From positions 2,724-66,723 of the forward strand of contig VXAA01007184.1 in the NCBI GenBank assembly GCA_013399115.1: 64,000 nucleotides of DNA. The letters run 5' to 3'. Positions 10,456 through 22,666 of the stretch are shown here, one piece after another. A model generated the notes under the pieces. The model had not been told where the DNA came from. It saw nothing but the letters and a program-made list of their open reading frames with translations, and made no database searches. This stretch comes from Anseranas semipalmata. Its lineage: Eukaryota; Chordata; Aves; Anseriformes; Anseranatidae. The position numbers and the translations under genes were made by a program. Position 1 is the stretch's first letter, and each line of letters begins with the position of its first letter.

Positions 10456-12890
10456 CTAAAGAATTAGTTTTGCATTCAGCCACAAATAAGACCACCAGCA
10501 ATTAAGTGTTTTTGCATTTATGTATGTTGCAGACTATGTAAAACTCCGGATTCACAGAAAATCAAGAATATTAATTGAGACCAATCAATAAGAACCAATT
10601 AATTAATGAATTTAAATAAAGCACAAAATATCTGAAGCTCACTTTGAACATTTTGTGTTACTTTCTATTGCAGTATCTCTTAAGGAGACAAGCTGTGAAA
10701 TAGCTCATTGGACCATGACAGTGTGATGAATTGACTAAAATCTTCAATATTCAATCAGACTGGGATCTTCTGGAGTCCTTTTCTACTTTATTATAAACAA
10801 AACAAAATCACAAAATAACAAAATAAATTTTATTAAAATATACATATGAGTTATGGTAGCTTTTTAGAAGGAACATTAAAACTGAACTTTTGAAATAATT
10901 CCACCTGAGAATCTTGAGCAGAATCCAACTTTGCAAAGAATTCTTTTAGCTTGTACACATACCCTCTCTCAAGATAATTTCTGTGCAAAGATAAAAAATT
11001 AAGGGTTGTTCCAGTGGTAGTAGTTATGCTCCGTTTTTCACAGTAGACAATTTGATCTGAATGTTTTACCATAATTTACCAATGATTTCTTGTCTAATGC
11101 AGTTAAATATATCTTACATGCCTGTAGTTTCATTTGTTACTTCTTCTTCAGTTTCTTGATAAAACTACTATTTTATCCTGCCACTGACTTTCCAGCTGAC
11201 ATATTACTGTTTCAATTTCTATTCTGAACTCTTTCCTATATTTTTTTCTATTGTTTTTAATTATCTTTCTTGTCTTCCTGAGGAAATGAAGATGAAGGAA
11301 GAATTTGGAATAAAATTTATCGTAATGTTGAGAATTATAAACCAATATTTCATATAAACTTTATTTTTTGTTAGTTTTTCCTTTTTGAAAACAGCCATTA
11401 CTGAAGGAGTGTTACTTTATTATACTATCAATCTGCTACAGCAAAATCAATTCCTTAAGTCATAGCCATTGAACTGATTAAAAACTCAGAAGGTGATAAT
11501 CAGAGCCTTACACTTCTCAAGTGCATTCAGTATGGTCTTTTATAAATTTGAATCTTGCTGCTTAAATTATATCAATCTCAGTCATACATTTCACTAGTAC
11601 TGATAAATTCAAGTAGATCTGAATTCTTCTTATGACTTGTAATAAGCCCTTAAAACCAACCTATCCTACTGATAATGGTCTAGGTTATTATTTTATCCTT
11701 TACGATTAACATTTTTCTCTTTAAAGCTACAGATACGTCTACAGGAAATGAAGGACTGCTGTGATGACAGAATTGAGGAGAACAGAGTTTTGCTTTTGAT
11801 TCTGCAATAGTTTTTATGTGGTGTTCAAACGTGTAAGTTGTAGTATCTGATATTCTACCTTAGCAGGAATCTATACTGTTTCTCAAAGATTTCTTTGATG
11901 TTGCCAGTGAACAGTTGTCATTTGTAGCAGTTCAGCTCAATAACAGCCATGAAATAGTGGGAACTATTTAATTGATTGTTATAATATGAACATTTATAGA
12001 AATAAGAAACAGTTTATGGAAAGTCAGCTATTAAATAAAACACTCAAAACCAATATGAAATAATTAAAAATAAAAATAAAAATTGTGCTTAACCCTAAAT
12101 TGAAAATACTTTATCTCATGTTCAGTTAAAGAATTGTAAAGTTGAGATCTATAATTTTCACATCGTCTCACTGTTCTCCCTTCCATTAGCAAATCATTTA
12201 AATGAACTGTGATAACAGTGCAAGGTTAAGCTGTTTCGAAGAGAAAATAAGCAGTAGCTGTGTCTATCTATGAATGTTTACACCTTCCTACTATATCACC
12301 AGCACCTGCATTGAAAATATGAATAATGCCAATAAAAAGGGTAATCTTGACATAGTTAGCCTACTGGTTGTATTACAATATTTCAGTTTTCCATAATTTC
12401 TCATCTTTTACTAAAGTAAACAAAAAAAATATATATATATATTGTATTGCAATGGAAGAGCACTTTTTATGCATCCTGATGCATAAAACTCTACTAGTTG
12501 TCTTGCTTGTAGTTTTGTGATAGCCTGAATAGTTGAAAGTCACAAGTGACCTCAGACAGCTCTATCTGAAATGACTGCATGTTACACCCCTGCTTAGTAG
12601 AAGTTCTTCATATTACTTTGCTGGCAATCACTAGTGAGGAATAACACTTTCTAACTTCCACATCAGTATATTTTAATATCTCCTTTCTGTGTCTGATTAT
12701 TAAAGACAAAGGAAAAGTGGAAGAGGTATAGTTGTTTGGTTTGGGGGCTTTGTAAATGTTTTTTTCAGCTCTTTCAGTCACAGATCTTGAGAGTATGTGA
12801 TCAAAAACTTATTAACTTCCTTGGTTTGTGATTACAGTGCTCTTTAATTTGCCCATATTCCCTTACACCTGTGATTTCTGTTGTACATAT
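10456..12890. other. Unannotated AT-rich DNA
   Basis: Long AT-rich single-copy-looking sequence without a recognisable gene or transposon. It has an AT dinucleotide run at about 12428-12442 and the short inverted repeat listed separately at 12465-12488. Confidence 0.55.
12465..12488. repeat. 11-bp inverted repeat with 2-nt spacer
   Basis: TTTTATGCATC, spacer CT, GATGCATAAAA: an almost uninterrupted palindrome containing two ATGCAT hexamers. Function unknown. Confidence 0.8.
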
Positions 12891-13990
12891 CATAGAATCA
12901 TAGAATGGCTTGGGTTGGAAGGGACCTTAAAGATCATCTAATTCCAACCCCCCTACCATGGGCAGGGACACCTTCCAGTAGACCAGGTTGCTCAATACCC
13001 CATCCAACCCGTCCAGGGATGGGGCATCCACAGCTTCTCTGGGCAACCTGTTCCAGGGCCTCACCACCCTCAGAGTAAAGAATTTATTCCTTATATCTAA
13101 TCTAAATCTACCCTCTTTTAGTTTAAAGCCATTACCCCTTGTTCTATCACTTCACTCCCTCACAAGGAGTCCCTTTCCTGCTTTCTTGTAGGCCCCCTTT
13201 AGGTACTGGAAGGCTGCTATAAGATCTCACTGGATCCTTCTCTTCTCCAGGTTGAACAACCCCAACTCCCCCAGCATGTCTTCATAGGAGAGGTGCTCCA
13301 GCCCTTTGATCATCTTCATGGCCCTCCTCTGGACTTGTTCCAATACGTCCATGTAATTCTTGTGTTGGGAGCCCCAGAACTGAACGCAGTGCTCCAGGTG
13401 GGGTCTCAAAAGAGCAGAGCAGAGAGGGGGAATCACCTCCCTTGACCTGCTGGCCATGCTTCTTCTGATGCAGCCCAGGATACGGTTGGCTTTCTGGGCT
13501 GCAAGTGCACATTCCTGGATCATGCTGAGTTTCTCATCAACCAACACCCCCAAGTCCTTCTCCTCAGGGCTGCTCTCAATCCAATCTCCACTCAGCCTGT
13601 ATTTGTACTTGGGCTTGCTCCAACCCAGGTGCTGGACCTTGCACTTGGCCTTGTTGAATTTCATGAGGTTTGCATAGGCCTCTCAAGCCTGTCCAGGTAC
13701 CTCTGGATGGCAGCCCTTCCCTCCAGTGTGTCGACCACACAACACAGCTTGGTGTTATCAGCAAACATGCTGAGGGTGTGCTCAATTCCACTGCCCATGT
13801 CACTGACAAAGATGTTAAACAACACCGGTCCCAATACTGACCCCTCAGGAACACCACTCATCACTGATCTCCACTTGGACATTGAGCCATTGACCATAAC
13901 TCTTTGAGTGTGACCATCCAGCCAATTCCTTACCCACCGAGTGGTCCATCCATCAAATCTATGTCTCTCCAATTTAGAGGCAAGGATATT
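12891..13990 (-). mobile_element. CR1 LINE, 3' part: RT domain, ORF2 C-terminus and 3' UTR
   Basis: The CR1 3' end is at 12891 (plus-strand CATAGAATCATAGAATGG, then GGTTGGAAGGGACC). Reading leftward on the minus strand from 13990, ORF2 encodes [42 protein letters not shown] and the catalytic box as FADNTKL. The second catalytic Asp is therefore Asn. After a frameshift near 13665 it continues [31 protein letters not shown] and [12 protein letters not shown] to LEKRRIQ (frame 13227-13664), then 3' UTR. A plus-strand CR1 interrupts it at about 13991, and its 5' continuation resumes at 14519. The element is dead by frameshift and active-site substitution. Confidence 0.95.
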
Positions 13991-14518
13991 TAGAGACAAG
14001 GGGAGCAGAATATAGCCCTCATAATCCACAAGAAAATGTTTGGCAATCTGCTACATCACTTAGATATATGCTAGTCTATGGGGCCAGATGTGATCCACCA
14101 AGGGTACTGAGGGAGTTGGCGGATGTGTTGACCAAGCCGCTTTCCATCATTTATCATCAGTCCTGGCTATCAGGGGAGGTCCCAGTCAACTAGCAGCTAG
14201 CAAATGTGACACTCAGCTACAAGAAGGGCCAAGGTCTCTTCTCCCAAGCACCAGGTGATAGGACAAGGGGAAATGGGCTTAAGTTGCTCCAGGGGAGGTT
14301 TAGATTAGATATTAGGAAAAAAATCTTCACTGAAAGGGTTATGAAGCATTGGAATAGGCTGCCTGGGGAAGCTGTTGAGTCACCACCCCTGGAGGTCTTC
14401 AAAAAATGTTGAACTTAGTGATAGGGTTTAATGGTGGACTTGGTCATGTTACGTTATAGGTTGGACTGGATGATCTTAGAGGTCTTTTCCAACCTAAATG
14501 ATTCTATGATTCTATGAT
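13991..14518 (+). mobile_element. CR1 LINE inserted inside the minus-strand CR1, internally deleted
   Basis: This plus-strand element opens with CR1 ORF2 sequence before the RT core (TATGGGGCCAGATGTGATCC, then GTACTGAGGGAGTTGGCGG), readable as RVLRELADVL, PLSIIYHQSWLSGEVP and [12 protein letters not shown]. At about 14228 it jumps straight to the 3' UTR (GTCTCTTCTCCCAAGCACC) and finishes with GATTCTATGATTCTATGAT. The RT catalytic region and the rest of ORF2 are absent. It splits the host CR1 between its AFD and ILASK codons, so it is the younger insertion. Confidence 0.9.
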
Positions 14519-14612
14519 ATCATGCTGGACTATGTCAAATGCTTTGCACAAGTCCAGGTAGATGTTGTCAGTTCCTCTTCCCTTCTCCACAAATGCTGTA
14601 ACCCCATAGTAG
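14519..14612 (-). mobile_element. CR1 LINE, continuation of the element at 12891-13990
   Basis: On the minus strand this reads YLDLCKAFDIVQH, the RT segment immediately N-terminal to the ILASK sequence at 13985. It is the 5' remainder of the interrupted CR1. Homology fades near 14612, the 5' truncation point. Confidence 0.88.
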
Positions 14613-16672
14613 TAATATGTATTGTAGTAATATTATTAAAATTCATACCTAAATTCTACTCATTTGATTTCAGTAGAAGTCTGACCTGTGTAAGATCAAG
14701 TTTTATTCCTGCTATCTCTTTATCTTACTCCCTAGCAACATATGTTTTCTTCCATTCTCACTCATCTTTGCTGTCTGTCAAGGTGATTGTTCCTGAGAGA
14801 TCCATGTACAAAAATCAGCAAAAGTGCTTTCAATGAGTAGATCAGAAACTTTGAAATTTATCTGAATAATTTCTTCAGGGTTTCCTCATTCCCATTGTAC
14901 TGTGTTTATTTAGTTTCTGGAAGAAAGCTTTATCTTTCTCTCACATTTGAAGTAATTCTTTCTTGCTGTTTATTTGTCTTATTACTTGCTTTAGCATATG
15001 CTTGAAAATCCTAGCGCAGGTCTTCTTTTGTTTATTAGATCCCACAAACTTCATGTGTGTTTGCATATTAGCAAGAAATACAAAAGTTAAAACTTTCCAA
15101 CAAAGGATGGATTACAGTACATAAATCCATTATATGCATGTAAACATAAGTGGCTGAGAACTTCAAGATCCTGTTTGTGTGAAAGTGAATTGTGCTTGTC
15201 CTGAACCCCTGGAAAGTGTGATATACATTTTCAAGTACATTTATAAGCATACCAAGACACAGTTTATTGGCATTTACAGCTATCCTAAAGTTTACAGCTG
15301 AAGTTTTATTAAACCAACAGTATTCATAAAAGTACATAAATGTGACAGATTCAAGTTTCCAGGTACTCTCCTTCTTGGGTTTTTGTTCTGTTATGTTTTA
15401 TTATTATATTCTTTATACTCATTTTCAGAAAAAAAAAAAAAATGTTACATACTATTATATAGTCATTCTCTTCTGTATATGCTTGCTTGCTAATAATATC
15501 TGTTCCTTACACTATGTTGGAATTGCTGAAACCAACCTCTAAGTGCCAGGAATGATAATGACTTACCCTGGAAAGGGTCAGGAAAGCAATTCTTGATGAA
15601 AAAGTATCCAGGAAAGCATCCAGAGACTTCTGGATACTCTGGAAAGTATCAGAAGAGAAAATATGGTGGAGGGGACAATAAAAGGGACTTCTGCCTTATT
15701 ACATGTACACAGCAGGAGTAGGTTTTATCTGATCCAGCTTCAGCTATCTAAAAGCTAGGTATATGGTTCAAGGAAGTTATCAAGCTGATTTTAATAGTCC
15801 ATGGAAGGACACAGGAACTTCTAGAAGGTGACCGATTTTGCTTTTCATACAATTAAAAAATTATATGAAATAATGAACCATCTTCTGGAAACACCCATCT
15901 ATATCCATTGGTTATGAAGAAAGGCTGAACAAACTACTTTAAACTCTTTAAGTCTTCTGTTAGAGAGCTATACTGAGAATAATTGCCAATACACGAAGAG
16001 ACTTAGTCAATTCTTTCAAAAATAGTTTTCACTGACTAAGAAATGTTAGAAAATCCTACACTAATTTCTCTTTACAATTTACTTCACATACTTCTCAGCC
16101 CTGTTTTCTTAAATGTCTAATACTGTCACTGTAATACAAAACTTCCTCAATTTTAAGAATAAACTGTATTAATTATTTAAAAGACAGGTAGAATGAACCA
16201 TTTTGTGAATGAATAAACCTGTTTTTCTCATAAATTCATTACAAGCTATTTCAAGATGATTCATTCCTACACATGCAAAATAAGTTACAGAATAATTCAA
16301 TTTATGGATTAATCAATAATGTCTTATTTTTTTTTCCCAGAATGGAAATAATCCTTTCAGAAAAGAATTGTTTGTAAGTATGTGAAAAATCTGCATCACA
16401 TCTTAAATGCATATGTGAATAAAAAAGGGAAAGTTTATACCATTCCCTGAAGTTTCTTTGCTCCTCCATCCAACTCCCTCCTCCCTCCCCTTTGGATTTC
16501 TGTGCATGTTGAGGATTATTTTCCAATATATTAAGTATATGCCATGCTCAGCAATAAAAGTAAAGGAAGAAAAGGGGCTTGATTTTCAAGGTCAACACTT
16601 CTCAGAGACTAGTTGACAAGCAGTCTGCTAGTGAGAAATGCTGAGGCTTTGGCATCACTTATGTTTTTTTCT
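14613..16672. other. Unannotated AT-rich DNA
   Basis: No gene or clear transposon. A poly(A) run lies at about 15429-15442. A 9-bp perfect inverted repeat (AGTATCCAG / CTGGATACT) lies at 15603-15611 and 15630-15638 among several related TATCC-type words. Confidence 0.55.
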
Positions 16673-16824
16673 CTTTTCTTTTCTTTTCTTTTCTTTTCTT
16701 TTCTTTTCTTTTCTTTTCTTTTCTTTTCTTTTCTTTTCTTTTCTTTTCTTTTCTTTCCTTTCCTTTCCTTTCCTTTCCTTTCCTTTCCTTTCCTTTCCTT
16801 TCCTTTCCTTTCCTTTCCTTTCCT
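16673..16824 (+). repeat. Compound pentanucleotide array (TTTTC)n then (TTTCC)n
   Basis: About 16 units of TTTTC run from 16673 to about 16755. They switch in register to about 14 units of TTTCC ending near 16824. On the other strand this is AAAAG changing to AAAGG. The units look pure within each half, so one substitution appears to have spread by repeat turnover through half the array. The 83- and 139-codon frames across it are simple-repeat translations. Confidence 0.95.
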
Positions 16825-17610
16825 CTTTCCTTCACTTATTATCTGTCTTTGCCTCGTTCCATGAGACTTCTTACTTTGCTTTTCCTGTTCTCGTCCCCAT
16901 CCTGTTGATGGTGGGAGGAGTGAACAACAGGCTTTGTGAGACAGGCTTTGTGGGACCCCAGCTGCTGGCTGGGCTCAACTCCCCACACTTTCAAAATAAG
17001 TTTCTTCCTTCTTTCAAGTGGTTTATAAGTCTATATCTATCTGTCTACTCTTTATGACTTGAGTTCAAAGACTGTTATCATTGCCCAAAGAAGGGACTGA
17101 AAATTTGCCAAGCACAAAGCAGAAGTTAACCCACTTATCAAATTTGTTGCAGTTCTAATAAAGAAAATTCAGAGAAGAGAAAAAATGAAAGCACATAATG
17201 GTGAATTAGACTGTCTAAAGTTGTAACAGAAATAAGACAACTTAATTCAAGAGAATTTTTCTTCTTAAAGAGAAAAAAAAATGAATCTCTTTAAAAAACT
17301 CTCTTTAAAAACCAGAAAAAAAAATCTGTAGCACTCCCACTGTTTCTTCTCTCTGAAGAGTTGTTGATAACCTCTACTATTCTTTATGTCAAACAAAACA
17401 TTAGCATCTTCATTTTAGACCATGGTCTAATTTGTACCATAAATTCGTATTTTCCTCCCAAGCAGGCCATATATAAGAAGGACTTTAACATGTTACTTTG
17501 TTCAAATGAAAGAGCACATTCTTTTTATAAATTCTGTCAGAGGCAAATGTAATCACAGCAAAAGCAAAAGGTAAATTAAGGGTTAGAGACACTGAACACA
17601 ATCAGGAATA
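16825..17610. other. Unannotated DNA
   Basis: Nothing recognisable beyond A-rich runs at 17273-17281 and 17315-17323. Confidence 0.5.
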
Positions 17611-17840
17611 CTGGAAATTCTGATTAGACGTAAAGAAGAAATTTTTTTTACTATAAGGGTGGTCAAACACTTGAAGTGTTTTCCCAAAAAGTTGGTGGGA
17701 TCTCCATCCTTGAAGCTGTTCAAGAACAGACTGAAAACAGACCTGAACAATTTGATCACAATGGACCTGCTTTGATTAAGGTTGGACTACAGACCTCCAG
17801 ATGTTCCTTCCGCTTAAGTTCTTCTGTGACTCTATTCTAT
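17611..17840 (+). mobile_element. CR1 LINE 3' end, old fragment
   Basis: CTGGAAATTC, ACTATAAGGGTGGTCAAACAC and TTAAGGTTGGACTACAGACC followed by TCCTTCC match, with divergence, the CR1 3' UTR motifs GAGGGTGGTCAAACACTGG and GTTGGACTAGA..CCTCC. The end is a decayed GTGACTCTATTCTAT. It is 5'-truncated and clearly older than the copies at 12.9 and 28.3 kb. Confidence 0.75.
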
Positions 17841-18823
17841 AATTAAAATACAACATACAAATCATTTTTTTACCATAAAGAACTTTATATCTATAGCGAT
17901 ATTAAAATGTACTTTCATTAAATTGATTCAACTTCTGTGTTTGAAACACATTCACTGAGAGATCTTGCAGTTTTTGAATTGATTAGAATAATCCGATTCT
18001 CCAACTACTACTAAACTGTAGGTGAGAACACAAAATTAGATATGTGGTAGATTTACTGTGTTAAAGTTTTTCTGAAGTGACTTATTTTTTAAAATATTTG
18101 GGTGTCACTTTAAAAAGCATGACTTAGTGGTTACAGGATTAATAATTCCTTAGTATCACATGGCTATTATAACCACATACATAATACTTAGAACCTGACC
18201 CTGATTCCATGATGTGTTTAACATGCTGGCTGCTTGTGCTGAAGTCACATATATTTTTGTGGTGTTGATGTCAGAACATTAAAATAAAGGACTTCAAGGC
18301 ATAAACATGAAAGATGCCTGAAGTTTTCTGCTCACATTTAGAATTAACCAAGTGATACAACTTCTAAACTAATCTCTCAAATGAAAAGTGTCTGCTTGTG
18401 TTAGGCTCAGCTGTCAAGTAACAGATTTGTCTTCATTCTATCAAAGAAAACTACTTTTGCATGCAGACCCTAGTCAGCTACCCCCATTTTCCATCTGTGC
18501 TAACATTAATCATCTAACCATGATCCAGATAGTTCTTTACCTGTAATCTTTCTTTTACCCCAGGATTCAGCTTTCTTCCAAAGCTATTTTTAGTTAAACA
18601 GATGTTTAGTCACAATTGGAGCAGCGTCAAGCCCAGAATAACAATCTGTGCATAGAGACAGGAGCTCATCTGTAGCACCATGCTAACTTGCCTGCAAGGC
18701 TTCCTGGTTGGAGCTGACAAGCATCTGGTTAGTGACAGGCTGGTCTGTAGCACTGCATGAGCTTGCTTGTATCTGTTTGCAAATTACCATGTAAACATGG
18801 TAAAGAAAACCAGAATGTTTTGC

Positions 18824-18849
18824 TGCAGCAGCAACAGCAGCAGCAGTAG
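18824..18849 (+). repeat. Short imperfect (CAG)n
   Basis: About eight GCA/CAG units with a CAA interruption. In the 18767-18994 frame they read as a serine run, but that frame has no other coding evidence. Confidence 0.85.
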
Positions 18850-19724
18850 TCTGTTTGTCAACTTCACTCTGCTGATAAATAAACTGGAGCTTCTAAAATA
18901 CTCACAAAACAAACTAACCCTCACTCTTACAATGCTCTTCCTTATCACTTTCAGAATGGCAGCACCTTCAAATAGTAAAAGTCCTAATCCATAGATTAAG
19001 GTTTCTCTTTGTCTGCAAGGAGGCTATATGCATCTGTAAAACATGATTTGGTTTGAATTTAGCTTCTGTAATTGCTAAACCTTCAGTGTGAATGTTAATA
19101 GCAAATGAATATAAAATAAAATCTATTTTCTTTCAAACTGTTATAAAGATATATTTTCTTCATCTGATATGACTGTATACAGTATCTGATAGGTTCTATT
19201 TATTTTCTAATTGGTCTGCAAACCTATTCCGTTTTGTCTCTTTCAGATGGTAAATGTATAATATATTTTAAAAAATACAGCCACTAAATTAATTGTGATT
19301 TAGACAATGAAAAGACAGTTGGAATAGGTTTGATGAAGAATACACTTCAAGAAAACAGCCAACCACTTTCCAATTGATCCTTTTATGAATACAAATGCTG
19401 CTAATGTTGATTACATTTAATTAATTTTATCATTGGAAAATCAAATTCCAGTACATTGTGCCAAAGGTGTAACTAATGAAGAAAGAGAGTAGAATAATGT
19501 TAAGGACACATGGAGTTTTACAAAGAAATAAGAAAAAATTGCAGGTTGACCTTATTTTATGGTTCTCATTGTTATAAAAGCATAACTGTTAATTTACTCT
19601 GATTAAATTAGAACTGAGATGATAAATAGCATTAACTGAATGATTAAAGCCAGTCAATGCGAGCTACTAGAAATATAAAACAACTATCTGGATTGGAGAC
19701 ATGCTATCCAATTAAAACAATGAC

Positions 19725-19772
19725 AACAAAACAAACAAACAAAAACAAACAAACAAACAACAACAACAAACA
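19725..19772 (+). repeat. (CAAA)n / (CAA)n compound microsatellite
   Basis: AAACAAACAAAC units grade into CAACAACAA at the right end. Similar CAAA tracts recur at 27616, 32026, 38199 and, as GTTT, at 21218 and 47590. Confidence 0.85.
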
Positions 19773-21217
19773 GAATTGTCAGGTATTTGTGTGCTTCTGA
19801 GGATCCATAATGAATCACCTATATTGCTACGCTACATTTTTTAGTACCTAAATTTAAATTAGCAGACCATCAGTAATTCATCTATCTAAAAATGAATCAA
19901 ATTTTTAGTCACTATTTTTGACCAATATTGTCAATGGACAGGAGTATAGCTCTGACAAAAATAAACATGTCTTTTTGCTTTGAACACCAACCGTATAGGA
20001 CAAAAACTCCTGTTTGTGTTCTTAGCTTTTCTTTGATTTGTTTCATCTACAGGGATTAATGTATAATTTTTTAGTCCCATAAATAACTCATGATTCTGGT
20101 CCTGATCCAATAGAGTTCTTAAACATGTAGGTGGTGTGCCCCTGTTTAGCCAATAAATATTAGACATATGGGCATTTTCTGATATTTTCTATATGCTTGA
20201 TAGAGCAGAAGTAGCTGCAGCTGACAGCTGTGCAGTAAAGGCTGTGCATTACCAGTCTGCCAGATGAAGTGTAGCTCCCAGTACAGAGGTGGCAAAGTTG
20301 CCATACCCTATCCTAACTCCTCCAGAAAATCAGTACTTTATGCAGCTTTCATTGTTTCTGATAAGAGAATGGAGACCTTTAAATTGTTTCTGAAATGTGT
20401 TCTTTTCTATTAATTATTCTTCATCAAATTATCTTAAGTACCAGCTAGTGCAGTTACTTGCTTATCACAGGTAGTAAGGCTACTACAGGTAATTTGGTTC
20501 AGGTAGGCAATGCAGAAGAAAGGTTTAAACGAACTTCATTCTTTAAACAGAAGAACATCTTACTTCTGCAATGCCTGTTACAGATAGACACAAACATAAC
20601 AAAAAACAATAGATACATTAAAATACAAGATACAGATTTTTTTTATATTAATGGTCTTGAAATCTATCACAATATTAAAATATACTTCTATAAAATTTAT
20701 TCAAACTTTTTGTCTTAAGAAGAAACTATTCTCCATGTAGACAGAATAAAACTCCTCTGAGAAGGGAGAGAAGGTAAACATGACTTACCTATATAGATCT
20801 TTTCTCTCCCTATTCTTGATAGAAGATGAGACATCTACAGTGTCCTTTCTTTAGAAAAGTTTTATTTGGAATTATCAGAAAGGTCTTGGTGGAAAAAAAA
20901 AAAAAATGCCTGTAAATATTTGCCTGACACTCCTCTGAAAGTCAAAGAGAAACAGAAAGTACTGTAGCGTTTAGATATACATTTTATTTTCTTCCATATA
21001 TGATTTTTCATGGAACATTAGTTTTCTTACTGGGCTTCTTATTTAGGCTACCTGCCAGGCAATGCAGAAGTTTGTGTTTTTCAGCTGGATGTCTTGTTAA
21101 CAACACACTGGACAGGCTGTTTTTTCACTCGCTGTAATGTTAATATTGCAGATGTTGCCACATCTCTGTTCCATGTTTGTAGTGTGCATGTGTGTGTGTG
21201 AGAGGAAAATGTCATTT

Positions 21218-21246
21218 TAAATTTGTTTGTTTGTTTGTTTGTTTGG
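21218..21246 (+). repeat. (GTTT)n microsatellite
   Basis: About six TTTG/GTTT units followed by GGGGGTTTGG. Confidence 0.85.
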
Positions 21247-21860
21247 GGGTTTGGTTTTGGCTGTTGTTGTTTTTTGTCTCTCTGTTTCAGCCATGGTCTT
21301 CCAGTGCCAACACAGTCCCTTCACTGGAGGCTTAGACCATCCAATGTGAAAACTACTGCTTCTGGAAAATACATTCATATCTGTATCATCATGGTAAGGA
21401 CTTTTCTTGGAGGAAATAAAAAATACTAACAGTCCCTTTTATAGACTAACATCAAAAAGAGCTGAAATTTACCATGTTCAACTGCACAGACAAGTGGCCT
21501 AGGGTTATTCCTGACTTCACACTTATGTGTCTGCTCCTTCGTCCAACAATGTCTGTCTGCAGATCGTGTGTATATTTAATGTGTGAAAATACTATGTTTA
21601 CCCAACATACAAATGATATCTTAGTAACACATCTGTGCTGCTATTTTGGAGGAGTTAGCATTAGACCCGATACCATATGCCTGTCATAACTTGGCCCTAA
21701 GCACTATAATGCAGGAATTAACCTTTAGCTAAGCTCCAGCAGCATGTGATGTCATTAGTAAATAACTTTTTTTCTTTTTTCAATAGACTGCCAAAAGAAC
21801 TGAGACTAAATAAATAAATAAATACAACAGATAAATATATAGTAGTGCTTGGAGTCTTGT

Positions 21861-22049
21861 TCCTTTCCTTTCCTTTCCTTTCCTTTCCTTTCCTTTCCTT
21901 TCCTTTCCTTTCCTTTCCTTTCCTTTCCTTTCCTTTCCTTTCCTTTCCTTTCCTTTCCTCTCCTTTCCTTTCCTTTCCTTTCCTTTCCTTTCCTTTCCTT
22001 TCCTTTCCTTTCCTTTCCTTTCNCCCCTTCCCCTTCCCCTTCCCCTTTC
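21861..22049 (+). repeat. (CCTTT)n array followed by (CCCCTT)n, with an N at the switch
   Basis: Roughly 32 units of CCTTT (AAAGG on the minus strand) run from 21861 to 22022, with one CCTCT variant at about 21958-21962. A single N lies at 22023, then about four CCCCTT hexamers (AAGGGG) to 22049. The four overlapping frames on both strands are translations of the array. The N at the exact motif change suggests sequence was lost or collapsed in assembly, so the true length is probably unknown. Confidence 0.95.
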
Positions 22050-22666
22050 TCAATGTTATGGAATTTACACATATTTCAGCTGTTTAAAACAATTTTTTTG
22101 CAACACATCCAAAATTCACATTCATTACAAATTATCAAACCCACATAAAATGTGTTTGTGTTGATGACCATGCTATTTACAAGATGAACAAATCACCCTT
22201 ATTGATATTTTGATCTATTTTTCTCTCTTATACAGTTAGAAACTATTAATTACAAACATATGATCCACTGTATAAAAGGTAGAATTTGCCTGCCACCTAT
22301 TGATCCTTTACACTGTTAGCTGTCTTCCTTCTCCATTCCCTGTGAACTGTTCATGTACCAAAATTGCAATGATTTTATTTTCTGAATTTTTTATTATTAG
22401 TTTTCTCTGCATTTTCTTAATTTATATTGGCATAATGATGTGCAGAGTTAGGATCTTCATAATATATATGTCAAAGGCAAATATTTCTGTTTCAGACTTT
22501 TCTTGAAAGTGGTGAAGATATGGTCCTCAAAACAATGGAAGTGGCATGAAAAAAGTACACTGATTCAGGAATGATTTTGTCTGGTTAAACAGGTTTGTAT
22601 TACATTTGTTATATGAACAGAGACAGAGAAAGTGGAAAAGAGAATGACTTAATTTTGGCATTTTGG

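Larger units (their letters stand above)
17841..21860. other. Unannotated AT-rich DNA
   Basis: About 4 kb with no recognisable gene or transposon. Minor simple repeats are listed separately. Short frames here (for example 19931-20167 minus and 20458-20718 plus) have no motif I can name. Confidence 0.55.

Noticed and set aside
16613..17057. Phe/Leu/Ser-rich frames that look like membrane proteins
   Set aside because: They are translations of the TTTTC/TTTCC array. The similar frames at 21.7-22.1, 23.0-23.3, 51.2-51.4 and 52.3-52.7 kb are rejected for the same reason.
18767..18994. Frame with a poly-serine run from CAG-type repeats
   Set aside because: Short imperfect trinucleotide run in AT-rich sequence, with no other coding evidence.
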